From NCBI RefSeq assembly GCF_025907915.1, contig NZ_JAPAAF010000009.1:62001-126000 (forward strand): 64,000 bases of DNA. Direction: 5' to 3'. The position numbers and the translations under genes are program-made. The stretch is from Gaoshiqia sediminis. Lineage in GTDB: Bacteria > Bacteroidota > Bacteroidia > Bacteroidales > Prolixibacteraceae. Shown here piece by piece: positions 9,078-16,712 of the stretch. The notes below the pieces were generated by a model. That model searched no databases and had not been told where the DNA came from. It worked only from the letters and a program-made list of their open reading frames with translations. How positions within the stretch are numbered: the first letter of the stretch is position 1; each line of letters begins with the position of its first letter.

Positions 9078-10907
9078 CTAATCTATAATACGAACTGCGC
9101 CTTTGTCAGCCGACGAAACCAGGCTGGCATAAGCTTTCAGCGCTTTACTTATATTTCTGATCCGGCCAACCGGCTTAAAAGCGTCTTTTCCTTTGGCTTC
9201 CTCTTCGGCACGCCTCCGATCCAGCTCTTCAGGACTAATCAGTACGTTAATTTTACGGGCCGGGATATCGATTTCAATCTCATCGCCATCCTGAATTAAA
9301 GCGATACCTCCTCCGGCTGCTGCCTCGGGCGAAGCATGTCCGATGGACAAGCCCGAAGTACCCCCGGAGAAACGTCCGTCGGTTAACAGGGCGCATTCTT
9401 TATCCAGTTTCATCGACTTCAGGTACGAAGTTGGGTACAGCATTTCCTGCATGCCGGGTCCGCCTTTCGGTCCTTCGTAACGGATAATGACCACATTTCC
9501 TGCCTGGACTGCATCACCCAAAATACCGTTCACCGCATCTTCCTGCGATTCGAACACACGGGCAGTGCCTTTGAACGTGTAAAGCGCGGGATCAACACCA
9601 GCCGTCTTCACGATGCAGCCGTCTTCGGCAATATTGCCGTAAAGAACAGCTAACCCTCCGTCTTTGTTATAGGCATGTTCCAGACTGCGGATGCACCCAT
9701 TTGCCCGGTCCTTGTCAAATTCCTTATAATAGCTCTCCTGCGATCCCAGCACCAGGTTGCGAACGCCGCCAGGCCCTGATTTATAGCGCTGAATGTCTTC
9801 AGCCTTCACCGAACCGCTCATGATGTCGTATTTGGCAATGGCTTCTCCCAGGGTCAACCCATCAGCACGGGGAACCGTTGTATCCATAAGCCCACCACGG
9901 CTAAGCTCGGCCAAAATACCAAGAATACCACCGGCACGATTCACATCCTGAATGTGATAATGTCCGTTTGGCGCAACCTTGCACAGGTTGGGGGTAACTT
10001 TTGATAATTCGTTGATATGCTTCATAGTGAAGTCAACACCGGCTTCGTGGGCAATGGCCAAAATGTGCAAAACCGTGTTGGTCGAGCCTCCCATCGCAAT
10101 ATCCAATTTCATGGCGTTTTCGAATGCCGCTTTTGTTGCAATATTTCGTGGAAGGGCGTTTTCATTTCCTTTTTCGTAATATTCGTACGTCAGCTCCACA
10201 ATCCGTTTGGCAGCATGCTCAAACAACCGTTTCCGATTGACATGTGTGGCCACGATGGTGCCGTTTCCGGGCAGCGCCAAACCGAGCGCTTCGGCCAAAC
10301 AGTTCATCGAGTTGGCGGTAAACATACCCGAGCAGCTTCCGCAGGTAGGACAGGCATCGCGTTCCACTTTGGCCAGGTACGACTCTTCCACATTTTGGTC
10401 GGCGCCCATCACCATGACATCCACCAAATCATAGTCTTTCCCGTCGATATTACCGGCCTCCATGGGCCCACCCGATACGAAAATGGCGGGAATATTCAAC
10501 CGCATAGCGGCCATCATCATCCCCGGGGTAATTTTATCGCAGTTGGAAATACAAACCATCGCGTCCACCTTGTGAGCATTGCACATGTATTCCACGCTAT
10601 CGGCAATCACATCGCGCGAGGGCAACGAATACAGCATACCGTCGTGCCCCATAGCAATACCGTCGTCAACGGCGATCGTATTAAACTCGGCGGCAAAACA
10701 ACCCTGCTTTTCAATTTCGCCCTTAATGAACTGGCCAATATCGTGCAAGTGAACATGTCCGGGAACAAACTGTGTAAATGAATTGACGATGGCAATCATC
10801 GGTTTGCCAAATTGTTCTTCTTTCACGCCATTGGCACGCCATAAACTCCGGGCCCCGGCCATCCGGCGGCCTTCGGTAGTAGTAGCTGATCTCAATTTGT
10901 ACTTCAT
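9078..10907 (-). CDS. ilvD: Dihydroxy-acid dehydratase IlvD
   Basis: IlvD dehydrates dihydroxy-acids to the 2-keto acids of Ile and Val. The 609-residue protein has the iron-sulfur cysteines in [11 protein letters not shown] and [12 protein letters not shown] and the family signature [19 protein letters not shown] near the C-terminus. The start is set at ATG 10907 ([13 protein letters not shown]). The frame stays open 24 codons further upstream, but that extension is encoded by the attenuator terminator hairpin itself and is not expected to be translated. It is the first structural gene behind two tandem leader peptides. Confidence 0.97.
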   Translation of the reverse strand: MKYKLRSATTTEGRRMAGARSLWRANGVKEEQFGKPMIAIVNSFTQFVPGHVHLHDIGQFIKGEIEKQGCFAAEFNTIAVDDGIAMGHDGMLYSLPSRDVIADSVEYMCNAHKVDAMVCISNCDKITPGMMMAAMRLNIPAIFVSGGPMEAGNIDGKDYDLVDVMVMGADQNVEESYLAKVERDACPTCGSCSGMFTANSMNCLAEALGLALPGNGTIVATHVNRKRLFEHAAKRIVELTYEYYEKGNENALPRNIATKAAFENAMKLDIAMGGSTNTVLHILAIAHEAGVDFTMKHINELSKVTPNLCKVAPNGHYHIQDVNRAGGILGILAELSRGGLMDTTVPRADGLTLGEAIAKYDIMSGSVKAEDIQRYKSGPGGVRNLVLGSQESYYKEFDKDRANGCIRSLEHAYNKDGGLAVLYGNIAEDGCIVKTAGVDPALYTFKGTARVFESQEDAVNGILGDAVQAGNVVIIRYEGPKGGPGMQEMLYPTSYLKSMKLDKECALLTDGRFSGGTSGLSIGHASPEAAAGGGIALIQDGDEIEIDIPARKINVLISPEELDRRRAEEEAKGKDAFKPVGRIRNISKALKAYASLVSSADKGAVRIID

Positions 10908-10934
10908 ATCTTCTGTTTGTATTTTTTTGTTTTT

Positions 10935-10970
10935 AAAAAAAGCCCTTCTCTTTTTAGGAGAAAGGCTTTT
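10935..10970 (-). terminator. Second (proximal) attenuator terminator before ilvD
   Basis: The minus strand AGCCTTTCTC pairs with GAGAAGGGCT (one G-U) around a 7-base loop, followed by seven T. It lies 28 bases before the ilvD start. The arm AGCCTTTCT is also complementary to AGGAAGGCT at 10996-11004, which overlaps the stop codon of the second leader peptide. Confidence 0.88.
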
Positions 10971-11003
10971 GAATATCAATTGCTCAACAATCAGCAGCCT
11001 TCC

Positions 11004-11066
11004 TTAGTGAAAACCAAGAATGACGACCAGAAGGACTACCGGATGATCTGTTGAAAAATGTGTCAT
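11004..11066 (-). CDS. Proximal leader peptide of ilvD (Val/Leu-rich)
   Basis: This 20-residue frame reads MTHFSTDHPVVLLVVILGFH. Eight consecutive codons at residues 10-17 are Val, Val, Leu, Leu, Val, Val, Ile, Leu. It lies between two intrinsic terminators and ends 34 bases before the second one. The placement, codon run and pairing potential support a BCAA attenuator leader. Expression is inferred, not observed. Confidence 0.85.
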   Translation of the reverse strand: MTHFSTDHPVVLLVVILGFH

Positions 11067-11084
11067 AATCAATTCTTTAAAATG

Positions 11085-11116
11085 AAAAAAGCCATTCCCT
11101 GTTTGTGAGAATGGCT
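11085..11116 (-). terminator. First (distal) attenuator terminator before ilvD
   Basis: The minus strand AGCCATTC pairs perfectly with GAATGGCT around an 11-base loop, followed by TTTTTT. It stands between the two leader peptides. The segment CATTCTCAC of its 5' side is complementary (one G-U) to GTGAGGATG at 11138-11146, which overlaps the stop codon of the first leader. Confidence 0.87.
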
Positions 11117-11142
11117 ACCTGATATACCAACGTGCAACATCC

Positions 11143-11211
11143 TCACTTCGCTTGCGAAATGACCACGACCACGAGGATAATGACGTTAAGTATGATAGCC
11201 GGAATTTTCAT
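11143..11211 (-). CDS. Distal leader peptide of ilvD (Ile/Val-rich)
   Basis: This is a 22-residue frame beginning MKIPAIILN and carrying VIILVVVVI at residues 10-18, then ending SQAK. Thirteen of 22 residues are branched-chain: six Ile, five Val, two Leu. It is 27 bases ahead of an intrinsic terminator and about 14 bases behind a predicted transcription start. This is the composition expected of an ilv operon attenuator leader responding to Ile and Val supply. Confidence 0.9.
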   Translation of the reverse strand: MKIPAIILNVIILVVVVISQAK

Positions 11212-11230
11212 TTTTGTTCTTTTGTACGAG

Positions 11231-11260
11231 CAAAAGTAGAAATTAATTTCAAAAACCAAA
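11231..11260 (-). promoter_or_regulatory. Promoter of the ilvD leader region
   Basis: The minus strand reads TTTG, 18 bases, then TACTTTTG, a near-perfect match to the Bacteroidota TTTG / TAnnTTTG promoter (spacing one short of the usual 19-21). The predicted start near 11225 puts the first leader ATG about 14 bases downstream. From here to the next gene at 11525 nothing else was recognised. Confidence 0.7.
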
Positions 11261-11524
11261 ATTAATTCGTAAGTAAATATCCACTTTGAAATAGAATTTA
11301 ACAGATAAACACTTACACCACTACGAATTAATAATTAGAAACTTGCCAAAACAGGAAAAACAAATTGCATGCAAACCGGATTCCTTTTGCGTATATGCAT
11401 TTCCAGAAGCAAACATCAGAATAAACAAAATGACACAACTTATTGATTGAGTCCCAAAATACCCCTAACTTTATTCATATTCAGCATTCTGGTTAAACTC
11501 ATCTCATAAAGAAAGGAGTTCCAC

Positions 11525-12016
11525 ATGAACACAAATGAAACAAATTCGGATGTCTGCTGCCCTCCATTTGATCCGGCACCCTGGGACGATCGCGTGTTGG
11601 AATGGAAACACAAAATGTTTATCCGCGACAAGGTTTTTACGTTGTTTTACATGCCCATGAATTTTGCGAAAGTCATCAAACGGCTATACAAAAAGGTGCA
11701 AACTGCCCAAACTGCTGTGCCCGAGAACTTGTGTCTGTCCGATCATACCTCGAAATGGAACATGGACCTTTACCTGGCCGTGGGCAAACCGGTTAAAGGC
11801 GCAAAAAACATCAGCCTGAGCGGACACTTTTACAGCAAGGTTTACGAAGGCCCCTACAAAAACACCCAACAATGGTGCGACGACTATAAAAAACTGGCCG
11901 AACAAAAGGGACTGGAGATCAAAAAATGGTACATGTGGTACACCACCTGTCCGAAGTGCGCAAAAAAATACGGCAAAAACTATGTCGTCATTCTTTGCCA
12001 TGTATCCAAAAAATGA
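11525..12016 (+). CDS. Uncharacterised CxxC protein (possible GyrI-like fold)
   Basis: The 163-residue soluble protein has an N-terminal CCPPFDPAPWDD motif (residues 11-22) and a C-terminal TTCPKCAKKYGKNYVV segment (about 141-156) with a CxxC pair. The central GHFYSKVYEGPYKNTQQW resembles the strand-helix of GyrI-like small-molecule-binding domains. I recall similar proteins in other Bacteroidota that are auto-named 'hydrolase', without known biochemistry. A strong ribosome binding site AAAGGAG lies at 11512-11518, unusual for this phylum. It stands alone, divergent from ilvD. Function unknown; the GyrI-like suggestion is tentative. Confidence 0.7.
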   Translation: MNTNETNSDVCCPPFDPAPWDDRVLEWKHKMFIRDKVFTLFYMPMNFAKVIKRLYKKVQTAQTAVPENLCLSDHTSKWNMDLYLAVGKPVKGAKNISLSGHFYSKVYEGPYKNTQQWCDDYKKLAEQKGLEIKKWYMWYTTCPKCAKKYGKNYVVILCHVSKK

Positions 12017-12254
12017 AAAAATAACCGTGAAGATGGAGGCAAAAGCAACGGTCGACAAGGAAATTTTTCAGCATCCGGGTGAACGAACGCTGGCCGCTTC
12101 AGGTATCGATAAAGCAGAATACCAAACCGTTCCGAACGCACCTCACGAGCCAAAACCGGCAAATAGCAACAGATCCGGACCTCTTTTCGTATGAACGGAA
12201 TAAACATTCGTGATGTTCTATTTATTTTTGTGATAACAATTTAATCCAACTGCT

Positions 12255-13118
12255 ATGAAAAAACTTATTCTTCTTTTGATCATGCTGTGGGGCAACTGCA
12301 TTATCGCTCAGGATACGCTAACGGTTAAGTTGGAAAGCCGCCCGTCCTCATTGGGGGTACACCCAGCCTTTGAAGTTGCGATTCCCAATGCCGACCCGAA
12401 AGATGCCATCGACTTATGGGAAAAAACCTTGGTACCGACCAATTTGCTCAGCATATTTAAAAAGACCCCGAAACTGGAAAAAGAAAAAGACGAATGGGTC
12501 ATGCGCGGAATCAGCATCGACCAGATTAGCGGCACCCCGCTGGATGTTTACGCCCGGGTTACCGAGTTTAACAACAACATGTTCTTCACGGCCTCCTTCC
12601 GCGACGGACAAGGGTTTATTGGCCACGAACCGGAAGCACCCCAAAACAACCAGGCCAGCCAGTATGTGCATGATTATGCGCTGGAATTGTACCGGATGAC
12701 TGTTCAACAGGAGATTGATGAACAGGAAGATGTGCTGAAAGATCTGGAACGAGAGCTGAGTAAACTGCAACGAAAACAAGAACGCTACGTCAGTAAAATG
12801 AAAGATGCCCAAGCCGAGGCTGTTGGCCGGGGCGAAGCACACCGGCAAACACAGATGCGGCTCGACCGCCGCCTGACCCTGGGCGCTCCGGGCTCAAGCA
12901 CAGGAGGACAAACCCCCAATTACGAAACCAGTTCCGACGAACTTCAAAAGCAACTCAAATCGGCCAAAAGAGACCAACAAAAAGCCAAACGATCGGCATC
13001 GAAATTCGACCGCCGCATCCGCAAAAACATGGACGAGCAGGCCGAAGTAATGAACCGGATCGACCAACAAAAGCTCCACATCCAGGCAATACGCGATAAG
13101 TTGAGTACCGTGCGATAG
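12255..13118 (+). CDS. Secreted coiled-coil protein, function unknown
   Basis: The 287-residue protein has a clear signal peptide (MKKLILLLIMLWGNCIIAQ, cleavage near residue 19). A globular domain follows to about residue 135, with alternating strands and the phrase ISGTPLDVYARVTEFNNNMFFTASFRDGQGF. From about 150 to 195 and 225 to 287 the sequence is charged and heptad-like (QQEIDEQEDVLKDLERELSKL), which predicts coiled coil. Export to the periplasm or outer membrane is inferred. A TATTTTTG -7-like box is at 12223-12230. No named family recognised. Confidence 0.7.
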   Translation: MKKLILLLIMLWGNCIIAQDTLTVKLESRPSSLGVHPAFEVAIPNADPKDAIDLWEKTLVPTNLLSIFKKTPKLEKEKDEWVMRGISIDQISGTPLDVYARVTEFNNNMFFTASFRDGQGFIGHEPEAPQNNQASQYVHDYALELYRMTVQQEIDEQEDVLKDLERELSKLQRKQERYVSKMKDAQAEAVGRGEAHRQTQMRLDRRLTLGAPGSSTGGQTPNYETSSDELQKQLKSAKRDQQKAKRSASKFDRRIRKNMDEQAEVMNRIDQQKLHIQAIRDKLSTVR

Positions 13119-13143
13119 GTATATCCATCAAGGCAAGTTTAAC

Positions 13144-13366
13144 ACTTCGGTAGGGGTACTTCAAGGGTACCCCTACCCACTTCCGAAGTACCCCCTCCCG
13201 CATCAAAAACGAATGAAGCCAGTTCGAACACGAATGAGTTCGCCTTTTTGACGAACAAATTCATGAAAAGGATGAATTCATGCCTTTTCAGATGAATTAA
13301 ATCATCCCCGGAACGAATGAGTTCGGTAAAAAGACGAACTCATTCGCCAAAACAGGAACGAATTCG
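13144..13366. repeat. Cluster of palindromes in a 362-base intergenic gap
   Basis: The gap between two convergent genes holds several inverted repeats. At 13144-13189 nested arms ACTTCGG/CCGAAGT enclose GGTAGGGGTAC/GTACCCCTACC. At 13232-13262 GAATGAGTTCG faces an imperfect copy. At 13314-13346 CGAATGAGTTCG and CGAACTCATTCG form a perfect 12-base stem with a 9-base loop. At 13359-13366 CGAATTCG is a self-palindrome. The unit GAATGAGTTCG recurs at least three times. None has a good T-run, so these are not plain terminators. Confidence 0.6.
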
Positions 13367-13480
13367 GGAAAAAGAGGAACCAAAGCGGGTAAAAGATCCT
13401 TGAAAGCGTGTTCGAAGAGGTATAAAAAAAAGAACGGAGGCAACACGTACCCCCGTTTAGAAAAATAAAATTGAATGAAA

Positions 13481-13957
13481 CTATGCGGTTGTTGCTACCG
13501 TTTTATGAGGCCCGTTTTTCTCGAAGCGTCTTTTCAGGTCGTCGTAAATAGCTTTGGAGCCGGGAATGCTCATGCGGGTTGCCAGTTTTACCGAGTTGTA
13601 GTAACTCAGGGCCGCCGTGTAGCTTTCAGAGCCTGCCTGCATCACGGTGTCGTCCAAATCCTGGTACACCTGCCTCAACGGACGCAACAGAGTCATCAGT
13701 TGTTCCCAGGTTTTCAGGTCGGCCTGGAATTCTTGCACACTCATAAACGGAGGGGCAAACTGCGGATCCGAATCGCAATAATCGAGGCATTTTTCCACAA
13801 AGGGCGAGGTGCCGTCGCTCATTTTGGGCAACACCTTGCGTTCGTCGGGAGTAAGCCCGATCAGATAAGGTTTCAGTAGAGCGACAATTTCGGTTGTTTT
13901 TTCGAGCACTTGGGTGGCCACCTCCTCGGGCAGCTGAAAATTGATTTTATTGTCCAT
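13481..13957 (-). CDS. Conserved-looking helical protein of unknown function
   Basis: The 158-residue protein begins MDNKINFQLPEEVATQVLEKT and is predicted almost wholly helical, with no signal peptide or membrane segment. It has LIGLTPDERKVLPKMSDGTSPFVEKCLDY near residues 52-80 and a tail rich in basic residues (YDDLKRRFEKNGPHK). Codon use and composition look like a real gene. No family recognised. It is convergent with the coiled-coil gene across the palindrome cluster. Confidence 0.65.
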   Translation of the reverse strand: MDNKINFQLPEEVATQVLEKTTEIVALLKPYLIGLTPDERKVLPKMSDGTSPFVEKCLDYCDSDPQFAPPFMSVQEFQADLKTWEQLMTLLRPLRQVYQDLDDTVMQAGSESYTAALSYYNSVKLATRMSIPGSKAIYDDLKRRFEKNGPHKTVATTA

Positions 13958-14353
13958 AAGAAATTAACTAAATGGTTTATTGATTGATTTTTTTGTTCAA
14001 CCAAATTAGGACATCCCTATTTACTTGACAATAAAATTCAGTTTTATTTGACGAACGATATGGTTTAGGGGCCTCAAACTGCGCAAAACCCGCATGAACG
14101 AACAATTGGGATTCGGAAAAACCTTAAATAATCGGTGAAAACAAACCCAATGGTTCAATTAATAATCCGGCCCGTCGATAAAAAAAAATGCACATTAACA
14201 ATTATTAACATACCTCATAAAAACCCACTAAAGATTGATGATTCAGAATAAAAAAAGAACTTTTTATTTGTTTTTGTTTAAGTTTCATTGCAATTGTTTA
14301 AACATTTTTATTCTTGTTCATGTTTTACAAGCAAACACTTAAACAGAATCGAC
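13958..14353. other. Intergenic region, AT-rich, no gene seen
   Basis: This 396-base gap separates two divergent genes and should hold both promoters. It is very AT-rich near 14170-14340. No strong TTTG/TAnnTTTG pair, hairpin or small open frame with convincing features was found. Confidence 0.4.
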
Positions 14354-15370
14354 ATGAACACAAATCAAAACACAACAAGAGGAATGATCAGGAACATTTT
14401 CCTGATGGTAGTAGTAGCGTTCAGTTTTGCACTGACAAGTTGTAACGACGATGATGATAATGACATCATGGTCCCGCAGCCGGCAGGCGACATTGCTGCG
14501 GTACTTGAACAAATTACCGATGCACCCGAAACATTTACTTCGGACATGTTGAAGAGTAAATCGATTAACGAGAAGAAACCCAAGTTTAAAAACCTGATCA
14601 AGGCATTGGTAAAAACCAACCTGGTGAGCACCGTTGCCAAAAACGAACTGACGGTATTTGCACCAACCGATGCAGCTTTTGAAACCCTGTTTGCAGCACT
14701 GGGGGTTGACGGAATCGAAGATTTGACAGCCGAACAGCTGACCCCCATCCTGCTCTACCACGTTGTTGGCGGAAAAGTGGCCTCCACCGATCTTAGCTCG
14801 GGCTTTGTTCCAACCGTAAATGGTGCCGCCATTGAGGTCGATTTATCCTCGGGTGTCATGATCAATGATGCGTCCGTTGTAATTGCCGACATCCGCGCAG
14901 CCAATGGCATCATCCATGTCATCGACAAAGTTTTGTTGCCGCCATCCATGAACCTGGTAGAAACTGCATTGAGTTACGATCCTGAATTTTCGATCCTGGT
15001 ACAGGCTGTGATCAAAGCCGGACTTACCGATGTTTTGGCAACCGGCGGACCTTACACGGTTTTTGCCCCTACCAACGACGCTTTTGTGGCACTGCTTAGC
15101 GAACTGGGCATCTCGGGCCTCGACGACCTGGATGTGGAAACGCTGACCAAGGTATTACTTTACCACGTAGTTGACGGACGTGTTTACTCCAGCGACCTGA
15201 GCTCGGGCAATGTAACCACCCTCAACGGAACATTCAGTCTGAATGTATCAACCCTGAAAATTACCGATGCCAACGGACGCGAAGCAGGCCTGGTACCATC
15301 GTTGCTAAACGTACAAGCTACCAACGGGGTTATTCATGTGATCGACAAAGTAATCCTGCCAACACTATAA
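14354..15370 (+). CDS. Lipoprotein with two fasciclin (FAS1) domains
   Basis: The start is placed at ATG 14354 (MNTNQNTTRGMIRN), giving 338 residues; the upstream extension lacks signal-like sequence. A lipoprotein signal ends in FALTSC, followed by an acidic NDDDDND linker that favours outer-membrane or surface location. Two FAS1 repeats follow (about 45-195 and 200-338). Each has the H1-like TVFAPTDAAF / TVFAPTNDAF motif and a YHVV...NGIIHVIDKVLLP / NGVIHVIDKVILP motif. FAS1 domains mediate adhesion. A terminator follows 47 bases downstream. Confidence 0.92.
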   Translation: MNTNQNTTRGMIRNIFLMVVVAFSFALTSCNDDDDNDIMVPQPAGDIAAVLEQITDAPETFTSDMLKSKSINEKKPKFKNLIKALVKTNLVSTVAKNELTVFAPTDAAFETLFAALGVDGIEDLTAEQLTPILLYHVVGGKVASTDLSSGFVPTVNGAAIEVDLSSGVMINDASVVIADIRAANGIIHVIDKVLLPPSMNLVETALSYDPEFSILVQAVIKAGLTDVLATGGPYTVFAPTNDAFVALLSELGISGLDDLDVETLTKVLLYHVVDGRVYSSDLSSGNVTTLNGTFSLNVSTLKITDANGREAGLVPSLLNVQATNGVIHVIDKVILPTL

Positions 15371-15416
15371 TCGCATACGCCACGACAATTTAGTTGAAAA
15401 TAAAGCTGATTATTGG

Positions 15417-15450
15417 AAGCGCTCCCGAAAGGGGGCGTTTTCTGTTTTTA
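15417..15450 (+). terminator. Intrinsic terminator after the FAS1 gene
   Basis: AAGCGCTCCC pairs with GGGGGCGTTT around a GAAA tetraloop (two G-U pairs), followed by T-rich sequence TTTTCTGTTTTT. The rest of the gap up to 15734 (about 280 bases) contains no recognised gene; a weak TATATTTA box lies near 15700. Confidence 0.8.
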
Positions 15451-15734
15451 AAAATGGAATCCCTTTCGCTTGCCTAACAGGTTATTCAAAAGGATATGTA
15501 AACGATCATAAAAGACAGTTACTGCCAAACAAGTCAACACAAAAAGTGTTTAAGATAACACACCAGCAGATAAGTTGGATAAAAGGCAAGTTGATGGCTG
15601 AATCTAAACGAACGCTGGCTTTGCGGCCACGTGTTTTCTGATTATTAAATCGGCCATCCCGATGAACAATGTTCTTGTCTTGTCAATATGAACAATCTAT
15701 ATTTAGAGAATAAAGTCACAAACCGGATAAACCT

Positions 15735-16694
15735 ATGGACAGCACATTAAAAGACATATTAGTTCCTATTGATTTTAAGGCGCCATCGATGAACGCCCTT
15801 GAGTATGCCATCAATCTTGCCAAGCGAACTAACGGGAGAATCTATCTGCTTTACGTGATTGAAGCCGGGGGGATTCTGGAAGACCTGTTTGTTTCGGTGG
15901 ATGAAATTGTAAAAGTAACCGAAAAAGTAAAAGAGAAACTTCAGGCGCTGGCCAACCAGCTGCAGGACACCCATCACATGATGGTTCTTACTCGCATTGA
16001 ACGCGGCAGGCCCAGCAAAAAAATCCTGGAAGTAGCAGAAGAACTGAAACCCCGCTTCATCATTCTGGGTGAAAATCACCAGGGAGATGACACTCCCCAG
16101 GTATTGGGCGCTACCGTGGAACAGGTAACACTAAATTCCCCGGTTCCGGTAATCACAACCAAAGGCAACTACAAGGATTTTGGCTCGCAAATGGTAGTGC
16201 CGCTCGACCTGACCAAAGAAACCCGGCGACAATTGGTCAGTTCAATAGCCTATGCAAAAAATTACAACACGAAAATTTGTTTGGTATCGGCTTTGATTGG
16301 CGGTATTATTTTTACCGAAAGCCGTATCTACCGGAAGCTCAAACATGCCCGCCACGTATTGACCGAAAATAAAATTGAGGCTTGCATGAAATTGTTTCCC
16401 CGCACAAAAGTGCCCCCATACAAACGGGTGCTGGAATTTGCGGATGAAATGAATGCGGACCTCATCCTGGTGATGACCCATCAGGAAGGCTTTACATTCG
16501 ACAATTATATCGGTGCTTTTGCCCACCACATCATCAACGAATCAAAAATTCCGGTGCTGAGCCTGACGGCTTCCGCTTCCAGCCAATCCTACGGCGAGAT
16601 TCTGAAAGACCTGCTCGACCCGCTGGGCGTTCTCGCCCCTAAAACCATCCGGCAACAACCCCTAAAACGTTTATTTCGAAAGAACCGCAAATAA
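15735..16694 (+). CDS. Tandem-domain universal stress protein
   Basis: The 319-residue protein contains two UspA-like domains. The first (about 5-145) opens KDILVPIDFKAPSMNALEYAINLAK and ends with a nucleotide-loop-like LGATVEQVTLNSPVPVITT. The second (about 150-285) has MVVPLDLTKETRRQL and HHIINESKIPVLSLT but lacks a clear ATP-loop glycine pattern. Its stop is 18 bases before mrpA on the same strand, so it is probably the first gene of the antiporter operon. A role in sensing or tuning the antiporter is inferred from position only. Confidence 0.9.
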   Translation: MDSTLKDILVPIDFKAPSMNALEYAINLAKRTNGRIYLLYVIEAGGILEDLFVSVDEIVKVTEKVKEKLQALANQLQDTHHMMVLTRIERGRPSKKILEVAEELKPRFIILGENHQGDDTPQVLGATVEQVTLNSPVPVITTKGNYKDFGSQMVVPLDLTKETRRQLVSSIAYAKNYNTKICLVSALIGGIIFTESRIYRKLKHARHVLTENKIEACMKLFPRTKVPPYKRVLEFADEMNADLILVMTHQEGFTFDNYIGAFAHHIINESKIPVLSLTASASSQSYGEILKDLLDPLGVLAPKTIRQQPLKRLFRKNRK

Positions 16695-16712
16695 ATTACG
16701 ACCAATCGTTAT

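Noticed and set aside
10017-10781. A 254-codon plus-strand frame opposite ilvD
   Set aside because: Antisense to ilvD; composition rich in His/Gly/Arg typical of a shadow frame, no start signals.
10908-10979. N-terminal extension of IlvD by 24 codons
   Set aside because: The extension is encoded by the attenuator hairpin and T-run; the conserved IlvD start is the ATG at 10907.
11982-12194. A 70-codon plus-strand frame after the CxxC protein
   Set aside because: Overlaps the end of the preceding gene, polar sequence without domain or start signal.
13300-13470. Open frame without ATG through the palindrome cluster (T-N-E-F-G-K-K type reading)
   Set aside because: No start codon after the upstream stop; the frame is open because of A-rich repeat units. 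Not called as a gene or pseudogene.
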